Source: Hondaea fermentalgiana (Eukaryota; Sar; Bigyra; Thraustochytrida; Thraustochytriidae). From it: a stretch of DNA of 26,989 nt. The stretch is from positions 634-27,622 of the forward strand of contig NPFB01000162.1 in assembly GCA_014084085.1 (NCBI GenBank), written 5' to 3'. The notes beneath the pieces were generated by a model. The model did not search any database. It saw only the letters and a program-made list of their open reading frames with translations, and had not been told where the DNA came from. Below are positions 1-9,007 of the stretch, one piece after another; the stretch's first letter is position 1, and each line of letters opens with the position of its first letter. Made by a program: the position numbers and the translations under genes.

Positions 1-82
1 TGTCGACACTGCCGTTTCCTGGACCGATTCCAATGGCGACACCACCTACATTTACATTGCCGATTCCGATGGTGATGCACGT
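1..82 (+). pseudogene. Fragment of the surface-protein gene, duplicate of 12576-12657
   Basis: This segment matches the first 82 bases after the N gap (12576-12657) with a single mismatch (a at 54 versus c). Read from base 2 it encodes the same peptide as the surface-protein gene there, including the acidic stretch DSNGDTTY and DSDGDAR. The match stops at base 82, and the frame then meets a stop within a few codons, so no functional gene continues here. It is either a second copy of a repeated domain, truncated at its junction, or the edge of a contig ending in a repeat. Confidence 0.75.
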
Positions 83-127
83 TGGCAGAGTGGGTAGGCT
101 TGACTTGAGTTGGCAGCTTGGCATGAG

Positions 128-215
128 GCTTGGCTTTTGGCTTGATTTGGGGGAGAACAGAGGGCTTGGTTTGGCTCTTGGCTTGATTTGGAGGAGAAAA
201 GAGGGGTTGGTTGCT
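128..215 (+). repeat. Imperfect 41-bp tandem repeat, two units
   Basis: The string ggcttgatttgg occurs at 139-150 and 180-191, and each copy is followed by a purine-rich ggagaa..agaggg segment. That gives two units of about 41 bp in a TTGG/CTTG-rich low-complexity stretch. The rest of 83-679 contains more CTTGACTTG-like words but no gene I can support. Confidence 0.55.
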
Positions 216-679
216 TGACTTGGTTTGCTTGTCTCGGATTGACTTGACTTGACAGAGAAAGATTGGGTTATTCCCACCAGGAAGTGGAGTTTGCGCTCTG
301 CCTCGCTCGACTTGGCTCGAGATATTCTAGAACTACCGTTTGGCCCGTTCGCGAGCTGCGTTTCACCTCGCAAGTCGCCTTCATCCTCCAAGCAAGACGG
401 TTCAATTCGCAAACAAACACCTCACAGCTTGCTACTCCAACTCACAAGTTGTGTCCCAACTTGCTTGCCTTGACACGCCCTCGAAGAGAGACTCTCTCAT
501 TTTGTTTGGCCCAGATGGGCAAGCGCGGTGCAGATGCAATGGTGCCCTCCTTGTAATGAGGCGTGTGAATACGTCATCGCGGACGGCCGCGGCATTTCTC
601 GAAGGAGCGTCCGCGCGCGCAGGAAAGGAGCTCGAGCAGCAAGAGCGCCGTGCTGGGACGGGGTGGTGCAGAGGTAAGA

Positions 680-1984
680 ATGTCCAAGGTTCGCAGCTCG
701 ACGCCCAGACTTGTTTCCCTGCTCACGCTTGACGCGGCTATCCGCAGTGGCGAGGTGCGGGACTTGAGCTCGGTGCTCGCGCACGAGACGCAGAGCGTGC
801 ACGTGCGGCGCATGGCCATGGAGGCGGTGGTGGTGCGCCGTTTCATTGACGAGTTTGGCTTTTGCGAGGGCCGAGACCTCCTCAACGGGCCCGAAAAGAG
901 TCACGCCGACCTTGCCATCGTCCTCGCAGACGGGCACTACGTCCGAGTGCAGCTCAAGTACACGCGCGCGGTCCGCCTCGTGCAGTCGCCCAACACAAGC
1001 CGGTATCCTGGCTGTCTGATGCTGTACGCGCTCGTGGACTCGCTCAGCGTCAAGTTCTCGGTGGGCATCGCTGGTGAGTCGATGGACAAGGCCAAGCGGG
1101 TCTGGTCGCGAAGCATGCTGGACCGCGAGGTGATGCGCTTGGTGCTGGCCAAACAGGTGGAGGTGGTGACGGACGTCACGGACTGCTTCCAAGTCAAGAC
1201 GCGACGCGACTATGTGGGCCACCTCGGCGAGGTCTGCGCCAAGCGCTTCCTGCAAATGGCAGGGCTGCGGGTGGAATCGCCGTTTGTGAACCAGCTACCG
1301 TACGACCTTGTCGTGAATGGGGACATCACAGTGCAGGTCAAGACCTCGACGTTCCGGCCCGCGAGCCCGCACTCGACGGCGATGCAGACCAAGCAGTACG
1401 CTGCCGAGGTGCGGCCTCACATCTTCATCTTTTGCCTGCTCGTCAACGATCAGCCGCGCAGTCTGTATGTGCTGCCTGGCGAGCTGGTCGGGGAGAGCTT
1501 TGGCGTGCACTTGCCTCTGGCCGGCGTGCCGAGCCACTTGCTGGCGACCAAGGGCCGCTTCCTGATCGAGGTGCACGACGCTGACGCCTTCGACGCGAAC
1601 CACCTCCGAGCGCTGGTGCTGGGACTGCCTCTGCCAGAGCATGTGGAGACGCGCGTCAAGCTCCTCCGCGTACCGTCCCTGGGCCCGCGCGCGTGCGAGT
1701 GGCCGCGCTGGTGGTCTCTCGCTCGGCGCGCCGCCTGCAAGGTCATCGTGGAAAACCTGCAAGCGTGGGGATGCGAGTGCCTCTGGAGCGGTACTGAAGA
1801 CCTCGAGATCGTCCTTTCCGACGGCGAGACAAGGGTCGTGGGCGTGGCAGTCAGGAACGGGCCAACATGCAGCAACCGCGCCGCCTTCATCGAGGTGGAC
1901 TGGGACTATTCGACGCGCCGACCTCGTGCCGCAGCCCTGGTCTTGGACGATGGCAGCAGCAGCGTGGCGCTGCCCTTCAAGTAG
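680..1984 (+). CDS. Protein with repeated PD-(D/E)XK nuclease-like modules
   Basis: The protein is 434 residues from the first ATG; the frame is open further upstream only through a GTG. At least two segments have the PD-(D/E)XK core layout of an early Glu, then Asp, then Q-x-K. Module 1 (about 45-110) has MEAVVVRRF with E48, HADLAIV with D77, and VQLKYT with K93. Module 2 (about 180-235) has HLGEVCAKRF with E184, PYDLVV with D209, and VQVKTS with K221. A third segment (about 350-405) repeats the pattern in degraded form: AACKVIV, EDLEIVL, then AVR in place of QxK. Q-x-K at the third position is known in Mrr-like members. The role could be DNA cleavage or repair, a mobile-element function, or non-catalytic DNA binding. 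The neighbouring zinc-module gene is convergent. No signal peptide or membrane segment is apparent. The fold assignment comes from motif reading only. Confidence 0.6.
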   Translation: MSKVRSSTPRLVSLLTLDAAIRSGEVRDLSSVLAHETQSVHVRRMAMEAVVVRRFIDEFGFCEGRDLLNGPEKSHADLAIVLADGHYVRVQLKYTRAVRLVQSPNTSRYPGCLMLYALVDSLSVKFSVGIAGESMDKAKRVWSRSMLDREVMRLVLAKQVEVVTDVTDCFQVKTRRDYVGHLGEVCAKRFLQMAGLRVESPFVNQLPYDLVVNGDITVQVKTSTFRPASPHSTAMQTKQYAAEVRPHIFIFCLLVNDQPRSLYVLPGELVGESFGVHLPLAGVPSHLLATKGRFLIEVHDADAFDANHLRALVLGLPLPEHVETRVKLLRVPSLGPRACEWPRWWSLARRAACKVIVENLQAWGCECLWSGTEDLEIVLSDGETRVVGVAVRNGPTCSNRAAFIEVDWDYSTRRPRAAALVLDDGSSSVALPFK

Positions 1985-2444
1985 CACGGTCGGCAGCAAG
2001 AACGAGTCCGCTTTTTCTCGAACCACGCCACAAGACCCGGCAACAGTCGATTAACCTGATTGGCCAGACCCGAGCCAACCGGCCCACAGTTCGGAAAAGT
2101 TGGGCGACCGTTAAAAGTAAAGAAGTATAATGGCAAGAGCAGTGACCACTTTATTTGTTTTTAGGGCGGGAAAAAAAGAGGTCCATTTCAGGGAGTTGGA
2201 TGTGGTCTAACGACTCTTCTGGCCCAACTAACTGTAAACTGGGTGCAAAACCGCTGCAGCCGAGCTCGTCGCCTTCGTCGCGGCAGCTGGTCAGCCGGCA
2301 GTAGAGACGCGGCGCGCGGCGCGTGGCACAGCACATGTGTGTCACCTCGCACGCGCGGCCCGGCGGCAGCCGCTATTGCGACCAGCGGGGCGGTCAGGGC
2401 GAAACTTGAGAATGCGCGATGTGCAGCCAGGATGCGCACGCGCG
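1985..2444. other. Convergent intergenic region
   Basis: This stretch separates the nuclease-like gene (+) from the first zinc-module gene (-), whose 3' ends face each other. Around 2120-2175 it contains an AT-rich patch suited to 3' ends and polyadenylation. I see no gene or repeat in it. Confidence 0.5.
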
Positions 2445-3335
2445 CTACCTTGTCACGGGGAGGCGCTCGGGCGCGGCAAGCGACGCAGCGCTCACGGGCG
2501 CGTCAGTGGCGGCGTCGAAAGGGGCAGGGGCCAGCCGGCACTGCTTGCAGAGGCCGCCCCGCTCGTACTGGTGAATATGGCAGCGCTCGCAAGCCCCCGT
2601 GGTGAACGAGTGCTTGCGGCAACGGTGGCCTCGGTAGGCGCCTTTGTTCGTGCAGCCAGGTACAGAGCATGCAGCCATGACGGCGCCGTGGCGAATGCAT
2701 ACCTTGCCTCGTCCCTTGGGAAAGTTCGTGCAGCCTGCCACACGGCACTGCGGTTTGCGAGCTCGGTGCTTGAAGCAGAAGCCGCCCGTGTCGACCGGAG
2801 ACTCGCATCCGTCTCGGGCGCAACGTGCTCCGTGCTGGCGGCAAAAGCCTCGGTAGTTGGCCTTCTTGGGGCAGCCACTCGTCTTGCAGGGCGGCGCCTT
2901 GCGTTTCTTGGTTGCAATGACAGCATCAGAGCCAAAGAAGCGCAGTGCCGCCTCGTCAACGGAGACGGGCGGGGCTGGAGGCGGGGGCGGGAGCAAGCTC
3001 TGTCTCACGCGCACCACCAGAGCAGGCGTATCAGCACAGGTGCTGCACAATCCCTCCTGGTTCTGGCGCCGGTGGCCGCACGAGACGCAGTAGTCAGGCA
3101 CAGCGTGGTGGTCGGTGCAGCGTGCGAAACGAACAAGGTCCTTGGAGCCGCAAATTGCGCAGGTGTTGACGACGCGATGGACGACGCAGCGCGTGCCGCC
3201 CAGAATGCGAAGCCCGACGCAGTCATCCACCTCGCACTGGAAGGCCTCGAGCCTGTGCCGGGCGCAGCGACCAAAGTGACGCTTGTCCTGGTTCGAGCAG
3301 CCCGGGAAGGAGCAACGCGCGGCCTCGGTCGCCAT
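2445..3335 (-). CDS. Cysteine-rich protein with nine zinc-binding modules (WRKY19-like)
   Basis: I chose the ATG at 3335, which starts MATEAARCSFPGC. The frame is open further upstream, but that part is Arg/Ala-rich and lacks the modules. The 296-residue product carries about nine short Cys/His modules. Most read C-x3-GC-x(7-10)-G-x-C-x2-H, for example RCSFPGCSN...CARH, PCKTSGCPKK...CRQH and ACSVPGCTNK...CRKH. Some modules, including the last, are C-x2-C...C-x2-C (ACERC...CKQC). A Pro-rich linker and a KKRK basic patch, possibly a nuclear localisation signal, split the array into two blocks. Such WRKY19-like modules are frequent in oomycetes and other stramenopiles, where they are usually of unknown function; nucleic-acid or protein binding is likely. 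The next gene upstream on this strand (3425-4081) belongs to the same family, so the pair probably arose by tandem duplication. Confidence 0.75.
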   Translation of the reverse strand: MATEAARCSFPGCSNQDKRHFGRCARHRLEAFQCEVDDCVGLRILGGTRCVVHRVVNTCAICGSKDLVRFARCTDHHAVPDYCVSCGHRRQNQEGLCSTCADTPALVVRVRQSLLPPPPPAPPVSVDEAALRFFGSDAVIATKKRKAPPCKTSGCPKKANYRGFCRQHGARCARDGCESPVDTGGFCFKHRARKPQCRVAGCTNFPKGRGKVCIRHGAVMAACSVPGCTNKGAYRGHRCRKHSFTTGACERCHIHQYERGGLCKQCRLAPAPFDAATDAPVSAASLAAPERLPVTR

Positions 3336-3424
3336 CCTCACTGCAGGTCTGCCTGCAATGCATGATCGGCAAGCGGAACAATCGCCTAAAGATGCAAGAT
3401 CTCTTTCATTACGCGTACGGGAAT

Positions 3425-4081
3425 TTAGATGGCGCCATCGCGGCGCTTGAGCAGCTGCCACGGGGCGTTCTCGAGCGAGGCTGGCGCGGCGGACGCGAGC
3501 TCGTCGCGACGGGGCGCGGGACCTCGCGCAAGTGCGGTGAGCAAATGGTCCGAGCGGATGCGCTCGTTGGCGACGCTGGGTGCCAGCACGTCCTCGCTGA
3601 GCCCAGCACGGCAGCGATTGCACGTGTGGTCCTTGACAGCCTGGCGAATGCCGCAGGTCCGACAGATGGGCGAGCGGAAGCGGCCATGCTTCGGGCACTG
3701 GCCGCTGCTATCGACGAATTGAATGCAGCCGTCGGCTTGGCACTCGTGTCGTGTGCCAAGGTGCCGGTGGCAGAAGCCGCGACGCTGCTTCATGCGTGAG
3801 CAGCCCTCCACCTTGCAGGTGATGCGGTCCGGGTCATGGCGCTGGCAGAGGCCCTTCTTGGCCGATTGCGACTCCGAGTCGCAGCCCTCGATGCGGCAAA
3901 GGGGTCGCCGTGGACACCCATGCGTGCGACAGAGGCCCTTGCGTTGAGGGTAGCGCGTGCAGCCCTCGACCTTGCAGTACTGCGACGGCGACCGGTGCGT
4001 GGGCGTGGGGCGCGCCATGGCTGCTGATGTTTCTGATCTGTTCGCCCAGTGCTTCGCGCAACGAATGAGGCGGACGAGCAT
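3425..4081 (-). CDS. Cysteine-rich protein with five zinc-binding modules (WRKY19-like)
   Basis: The product has 218 residues from the ATG at 4081. An in-frame ATG at 4018 (MARPTPTHRS) is equally possible and resembles the short leader of the neighbouring paralogue. Four modules of the type C-x3-GC-x(n)-G-x-C-x2-H follow one another (YCKVEGCTR..., LCRIEGCDS..., TCKVEGCSR..., ECQADGCIQ...). The array ends with a C-x2-C...C-x2-C module (ICRTC...CNRC), the same closing pattern as in the gene at 2445-3335. The C-terminal 70 residues have no recognised motif. The gene is divergent from the primase-helicase gene at 4679, and the shared 5' region holds direct repeats. Its function is unknown; DNA, RNA or protein binding through zinc modules is inferred. 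Confidence 0.72.
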   Translation of the reverse strand: MLVRLIRCAKHWANRSETSAAMARPTPTHRSPSQYCKVEGCTRYPQRKGLCRTHGCPRRPLCRIEGCDSESQSAKKGLCQRHDPDRITCKVEGCSRMKQRRGFCHRHLGTRHECQADGCIQFVDSSGQCPKHGRFRSPICRTCGIRQAVKDHTCNRCRAGLSEDVLAPSVANERIRSDHLLTALARGPAPRRDELASAAPASLENAPWQLLKRRDGAI

Positions 4082-4181
4082 GCCGAAGGCGCCATCGCGC
4101 GTGTCGTGTGCCGTGACCCGGTGAGATGTAGCTCACATGGACAGGAGCCCCGTCGTGGTCGACCCGCGCGCCAGCCTGGCA

Positions 4182-4260
4182 CGAGAAATTTCGTCCCAAC
4201 TTAACCGCCACAAGAAATTTCGTTATAACCTAACCACCGCTGTGTCGCGCCCTTAACCAC
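4182..4260. repeat. Iteron-like 29-bp direct repeats
   Basis: Two adjacent 29-bp units, 4182-4210 and 4211-4239, agree at 22 of 29 positions. Each contains the palindromic core gaaatttc followed by cgt and then a (t/c)taacc word (cttaaccgcc, then cctaaccacc). A third partial word, ccttaaccac, lies at 4251-4260. The block sits in the shared 5' region between the divergent zinc-module gene and the primase-helicase gene. It could be a bidirectional promoter element or a binding array for a replication initiator; the sequence alone does not decide. Confidence 0.55.
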
Positions 4261-4469
4261 GGCAAGACTGCGCAATGCTGTCTTAGCTGGCGCTGGCTCG
4301 GCACGAAACTACGACCTCGAGCGCGACTGCAAACGACCGCATCGCATGGGCCAGCACAGTGCGAATCGCTAGCGCGTCTCAGGCTGGGTGATCTCAGAAT
4401 GCCAACACAGTAATCCCATCGACGGACTGCGCAACCCATTTTGGGCCCTCGTGGCATCCCGCACTCTAC

Positions 4470-4476
4470 TATATAT
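4470..4476 (+). promoter_or_regulatory. Probable TATA box of the primase-helicase gene
   Basis: The string TATATAT lies 203 bp before the chosen ATG at 4679, in an otherwise GC-rich stretch. A TATA box here would place transcription start near 4500. That argues against translation beginning in the upstream extension of the open frame and supports the start at 4679. Confidence 0.4.
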
Positions 4477-4678
4477 GTGGAGTGTCCCACTTCTAGAGTC
4501 GAAGGTGACCCCGTCAACTGTCAACTGTCAAAGAGCTGGCCTTTCCAGGCAAAGTCGTGCGCGGGCGGCAAACCCCAACTCGTGCGCGAGAGAACACAGT
4601 CTCGGGCCCCACGCGTTGGCAGCGCAGCTCCGAGGCCTCCGCGCAGCAGCAAGTGAGCGCGTAGTGGCGATTGGCAGT

Positions 4679-7600
4679 ATGCAATGGGTCCACACGCAGA
4701 AAGCCGTGCTCGCCGCCACCGCCCCAAGCGACGGTATTTACCTGGCTGAGGACATCAACGCGAGCGGCGCCAAGCGGTACACGTCGCTTTCATTGCCCCG
4801 TTACATGGAATCAGTCGAGCAAACCGTGCGCTCCAAACGTCCGCTGTACCACAACGAGATCCTTCGCGAAGGCAACCCAGTACGGGTCTACCTCGACGTC
4901 GAACGCGCATCGGCGGTAGCGACAACCGAGGAAGCCACCAGGGCGTTCATGCTGGAAGCGGAGACTGACTTCAAGGCTCTCATGCCGATCTTCACCGATT
5001 TCATCAAGACGAAGCTGCCGCCGGACAGCGAGCTGGCCGCACCTGTCATCCTGGAGGGCTCTCGGTGCAACAAGTTCTCGCGCCACGTCATACTCCATGT
5101 GAAGGTCGCGAACACCAAGGCGGCCCGGGAGCTGGTCGTGAACCAGTTCCTACCCCACCTCGAGAAGCTGCGTGGCTGGACCCGCGAGCGGAGCATGATC
5201 GACACCAAGGTATACACCAAGAACAGGTGCTTTCGCCTGATGCACTCGAGCAAGCGGACGGCGGCGCTTTACCCCCTGCGGTGGCTCAACCCCGACGGCA
5301 CTATAGCGACGGAGTTCGACCAAACTCGGTTTCGGGCGTCCCTCGTGAGTCGCCCAGCACAAGAAGAGCCCGAAATCGCGCTACCGGGGTTTTCAGGCTC
5401 GGGGCCTGCGCGTCGGCTAACGAGCGGCAAATCGACGCCAACGAAAGGAGGCAAGCGCCCTTTGCGGCCGACGGCTAGTCCAGACCCCAAGCGAGCGCGC
5501 ATGCAAGCGCCGAGCCTCGCGAACGAGCTGGAGAGCAAGAGCCGACAGCTTTTCCCCTGCAGACAGTCGGCGGAGATCAGGTACGAGGGGATCCGCGGCG
5601 ATTTGCATCAAGTCCGCGTTCACGCGAACAGACGTGAGCTTGCCTGTCCATTTGGCGCCGTGCACAAGTCAAACTCAATCCATGTCAACTTTCGAGTTCG
5701 TGACAGGTCGCTGCATGGCGTTCATTGCTACGGGTGCGAACGTTTCTGTGACGAAAAGGAGGCCGTGCAGAACCTCAAAAAGGCAGCCGGGCGGGCGAGC
5801 GCCACGCGCGACGGAACTACCTTGGCCGCGGGCGACGAACTTGCAAGTGTTGCAGAAGCCGAGGACGAGGACGAGACCGCGGGCGTCGAACCCCACGGAG
5901 CCACGCGCGATGAAGTTGTGGCGTGCCTCGGGTTTGAGCTCTCCCAAAAGACTCACGACGCCAGGACTTTGGGCGGGTCTTGGAGCGCCAGCGTCCGCGA
6001 GAGGCATGACAGCGGTCGCGCTTGCTTCTTCGCCCGAGGTGGTCCTCGGCACACGATGCTCCTGATGTACGTTGACGGGGAGATCAGCATCGAGTGCCTG
6101 CTCTGCCGCAAGCGCCACCACGCGCATCGCACGGCGTGCTTCATGGACCTTGCGCCAGGCCTCTCACAGAGCCCGAATGGACTGGCGGGCGAGCTCCGTT
6201 CTGAGTCTGAGGTGCATGCCCTCGACGTTGGACCAACTGAGCACATTCCCAATGACCTCGCGCACCGAGTGCATCGGAAGATGCTCGACGACTCTCAGCG
6301 CTCAATTCTCATCGACGAGTCAAACATGGGTTCGGGAAAGACGCACACAAACCTGGTGGAGTTGGTGGGAAAGCTGCTCATGCAAAAGCCGGAGGCCCGT
6401 GTGCTGATCGAGGTCTCCCGGGTGTCCCTCGCAATGGCAATTCTCGAGCGTCTCCGCAAAGCCGACCTGCTCTTCGATCTCTACAGTGAAATTTATGACA
6501 AGAGCAAGATCAAAGACTCGCGCAAGCTCATCATGCAGGTTGATTCAAGTCGCCACCTGACGTCCCTGGAGCCGTGGGACTTGATCATCGTCGACGAAGG
6601 CACGGCGCATCTCAAGCAGTTCCTATCAAACAACATCAGGCGCCCGGACCAGATCTTGAACCTCGCCAAAGCACGATGGGCTCTGGCGAAGCGATTGGTC
6701 GTGCTCTGCGCGGACATGACCCCAACCATCGCGAGGATTTACACCAACCTGTTTGCCCCGCGCGGGCAGGCGAGGTCGATCTACCTGCGGGTGTGCAAGC
6801 CCTCGCGGGGCATTCACGTGGACTATGTGGGCGAGAGCGAGCTGAAGAGCGCTGTGGCGCTGGCGCTTTTGACGCCAGAGAGCGACGCGAATCTGTGGCT
6901 GTGTAGCAACTCGCGCGAGGCTCTGATGGATCTTCAAGAGTATCTCGTCACTGAAGCGAACAAAAAGTCCGTGCAAGACCGCTTTGGCAGTCAGTTCGAG
7001 GACAAAATTTGCAAGGTTTTGAACGGCATCTACCTCATCACCAGCGACCCCGCAACGACCAGCTCCGCAGACAGGCAGCAGGTTTTCTCGGACCTCAACA
7101 TTACGGAGTGTCACGTGGCGCGCGACAAGGAGTACATTTTCGACAGCGGCAAGCGTGAGTTCAGGCGCCGAGGCACGACTGGGGCGCTCGACCAGAAGCG
7201 GGAGAAGTACGCCGTGCGCCTGTTCGCGTGCTCGCCGAGCATGACAGTGGGCGTTAGCTACGACGACGACACGCACTTTGACGCATGCGTCGCAATCCTC
7301 GCAGCCAACTCGCCCAGCCCCGCCAGAGACCTCTCGCAGATGATGAACCGTGTCCGCAAGTTCCAGTACTGTATGGTGGCTGTTCGCGAGAGCAGATTCA
7401 CGGGAAGGCCGAAGGTCCAAGCATTGTCCTACCGCGTCGAAGAAGAAGCGGAGCGTGCTATCGCAGAGGCCAGCCGCTACATTGAAACCGTGAACCCATT
7501 CCACGATGCGACATACCTTCAAATCACTGAGATCTTTGAGAAAGAACGCGAGGATACACGGGAATTCGCGCTCGCAGCGCTTGAGTGCGTGCGCCGCAAC

Positions 7601-8932
7601 AACCCAGGCAACACCGCTTGCGTGCCCGACCCTCAGGCCATTTTCATGCACGCCCCGTCGACCCGCGCGCGGCGCATCTTGCGAGTGAAGCGGGAGTGGG
7701 CGCTCCTCGCTGCCTCGCTGCGACCTTTGCCGCTGGACCTAGAGATCAGGCGCACGACGGACTACTTTGTCACCGTGCCAAGAGCCCCTCCATCTGAGGT
7801 CTGGACGGAGGAGCGCGTGCATATGGCAAAGCAGCACAGCTCGCTACTGGCTCTCCTCGGACACAGGGTCCATGAAGAGGGAGATTGCCTCCGACTGCGG
7901 CCAGACCAGATTGCCTTCTTGAATCACCTGCGCTCAGAGCTCGAGTACATCCGAACTCTATGGTACGGCACCCGCAGCAGCGATGCGTCATCGCGAAAGG
8001 TCTTTCTGTGGGGAAGGCACCTTGGGAACTTTAGACAATATTCTGCGAGCGACCTCGTCTTTTACCAAGTGGGCCTGTCGGGACTTCGAGACGAGCGCTT
8101 CGAACTGGTCAGTAGGGAGAGGGAGCAGCCCCCGATCGTGGACATAACATGGGCCAGACGACGGAGTGATCATCTCCGCGGACTTTTGGTTCTCGTGAAC
8201 GCCTACGTCAAGCAGAGACACGGGCAGAGCATGAACCACCCAAGGTGCATGACGCAGAACGCCCCGTCGCTGCATGAGGAACCGAATGAGCAGCTCATGA
8301 CATTCGCGTACGCCGCCGTTCATTGTAAGAAATTGCCCGACAGGGCATTCGCCGACGCGAGAGCGGGGCCGGTCGAGCACTTTAGGTTCTGGATGGGGCT
8401 CCTAAGGAAGCTGGTAAGTACGCATCTCAGCGGGTTGTTGCTGGGCGGGAATACGCGTGATCAAGTCAAGAAGACGGTAGCGGGGAAGAGTGTGAACATG
8501 CCCCCGCAGCTCGATCGGCGCAAGCTCGGGTTGCTGCTCGCGGTCCTCCAGGAGAGCACACGAGGCGCGTCGCGGGAGAGGATCCGAGATCTCAACGGCG
8601 AGTTTTTCACATGGCCAGAAAGGTTTTCTACACTCCGCGAGGGGGACGTCCCAGATGTGTTGCAGGAAGAGCTCGACAAGCTCGACAAGGCGGGCGCACC
8701 AAAAAACGACGCTCCCGATGCCGACGACTGCATTAGCCGCATCATGAAAGGCGTCCCAGGAACGCAATGCGCGACCGATTTCTGCTCGCGCTTGGCGCGC
8801 CATGGCGCCATGGTTCGCAACATGCCAGAGGCGCTCATTCCCAACGAGCACTTTGATACACTGCGCAATGCCTACCCAGCTCTACCGACCGATAGCCCTC
8901 TGACCACCGATAGCGTAGCCGAGATGGAATAA
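4679..8932 (+). CDS. PrimPol-type primase / UL52-like zinc finger / UL9-like SF2 helicase fusion
   Basis: The uninterrupted frame gives 1417 residues from ATG 4679. The N-terminal region carries the three archaeo-eukaryotic primase motifs in PrimPol form: YLDVE (D73, E75), FSRHVILH (S134, H136), and IDTKVYTKNRCFRL with D175, resembling the motif III region of eukaryotic PrimPol. At about 323-357 follows a UL52-type zinc motif, CPFGAVHKSNS then C-x2-C. A second C...H...C-x2-C cluster lies near 449-476. An SF2 helicase core comes next: Walker A MGSGKT (about 550-555), Walker B IIVDEGTAH (D639, E640), and a Q-x-x-x-R-V-R motif VI (SQMMNRVRK, about 885-893), as in origin-binding-protein (UL9-like) helicases. 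The last 500 residues are unrecognised. It probably primes and unwinds DNA for a replicon. Such primase-helicase fusions are typical of large DNA viruses and mobile elements, but cellular copies exist. It is divergent from the zinc-module gene, with iteron-like repeats between. Confidence 0.85.
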   Translation: MQWVHTQKAVLAATAPSDGIYLAEDINASGAKRYTSLSLPRYMESVEQTVRSKRPLYHNEILREGNPVRVYLDVERASAVATTEEATRAFMLEAETDFKALMPIFTDFIKTKLPPDSELAAPVILEGSRCNKFSRHVILHVKVANTKAARELVVNQFLPHLEKLRGWTRERSMIDTKVYTKNRCFRLMHSSKRTAALYPLRWLNPDGTIATEFDQTRFRASLVSRPAQEEPEIALPGFSGSGPARRLTSGKSTPTKGGKRPLRPTASPDPKRARMQAPSLANELESKSRQLFPCRQSAEIRYEGIRGDLHQVRVHANRRELACPFGAVHKSNSIHVNFRVRDRSLHGVHCYGCERFCDEKEAVQNLKKAAGRASATRDGTTLAAGDELASVAEAEDEDETAGVEPHGATRDEVVACLGFELSQKTHDARTLGGSWSASVRERHDSGRACFFARGGPRHTMLLMYVDGEISIECLLCRKRHHAHRTACFMDLAPGLSQSPNGLAGELRSESEVHALDVGPTEHIPNDLAHRVHRKMLDDSQRSILIDESNMGSGKTHTNLVELVGKLLMQKPEARVLIEVSRVSLAMAILERLRKADLLFDLYSEIYDKSKIKDSRKLIMQVDSSRHLTSLEPWDLIIVDEGTAHLKQFLSNNIRRPDQILNLAKARWALAKRLVVLCADMTPTIARIYTNLFAPRGQARSIYLRVCKPSRGIHVDYVGESELKSAVALALLTPESDANLWLCSNSREALMDLQEYLVTEANKKSVQDRFGSQFEDKICKVLNGIYLITSDPATTSSADRQQVFSDLNITECHVARDKEYIFDSGKREFRRRGTTGALDQKREKYAVRLFACSPSMTVGVSYDDDTHFDACVAILAANSPSPARDLSQMMNRVRKFQYCMVAVRESRFTGRPKVQALSYRVEEEAERAIAEASRYIETVNPFHDATYLQITEIFEKEREDTREFALAALECVRRNNPGNTACVPDPQAIFMHAPSTRARRILRVKREWALLAASLRPLPLDLEIRRTTDYFVTVPRAPPSEVWTEERVHMAKQHSSLLALLGHRVHEEGDCLRLRPDQIAFLNHLRSELEYIRTLWYGTRSSDASSRKVFLWGRHLGNFRQYSASDLVFYQVGLSGLRDERFELVSREREQPPIVDITWARRRSDHLRGLLVLVNAYVKQRHGQSMNHPRCMTQNAPSLHEEPNEQLMTFAYAAVHCKKLPDRAFADARAGPVEHFRFWMGLLRKLVSTHLSGLLLGGNTRDQVKKTVAGKSVNMPPQLDRRKLGLLLAVLQESTRGASRERIRDLNGEFFTWPERFSTLREGDVPDVLQEELDKLDKAGAPKNDAPDADDCISRIMKGVPGTQCATDFCSRLARHGAMVRNMPEALIPNEHFDTLRNAYPALPTDSPLTTDSVAEME

Positions 8933-9007
8933 ATGAAATCGATGTTTGAGCCTAGTCTCTGTCGGGCCCTGGAACCCTACCTGCGTTTGTCGGGCTCTGG
9001 AGCCCTC

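Noticed and set aside
395..412. ggttcaattcg, another B-box-like word
   Set aside because: The surrounding sequence does not fold into a cloverleaf and no A box precedes it.
2337..3365. Long plus-strand open frame opposite the first zinc-module gene
   Set aside because: It lies entirely antisense to a frame with nine regularly spaced Cys/His modules and shows no motif of its own.
4229..4236. cctaacca as a telomere-type repeat
   Set aside because: Single occurrence inside the 29-bp repeat block; no tandem telomeric array.
6626..7651. Long minus-strand frame inside the primase-helicase gene
   Set aside because: The plus strand carries Walker and motif VI sequences through this stretch; the antisense frame has no recognisable domain.
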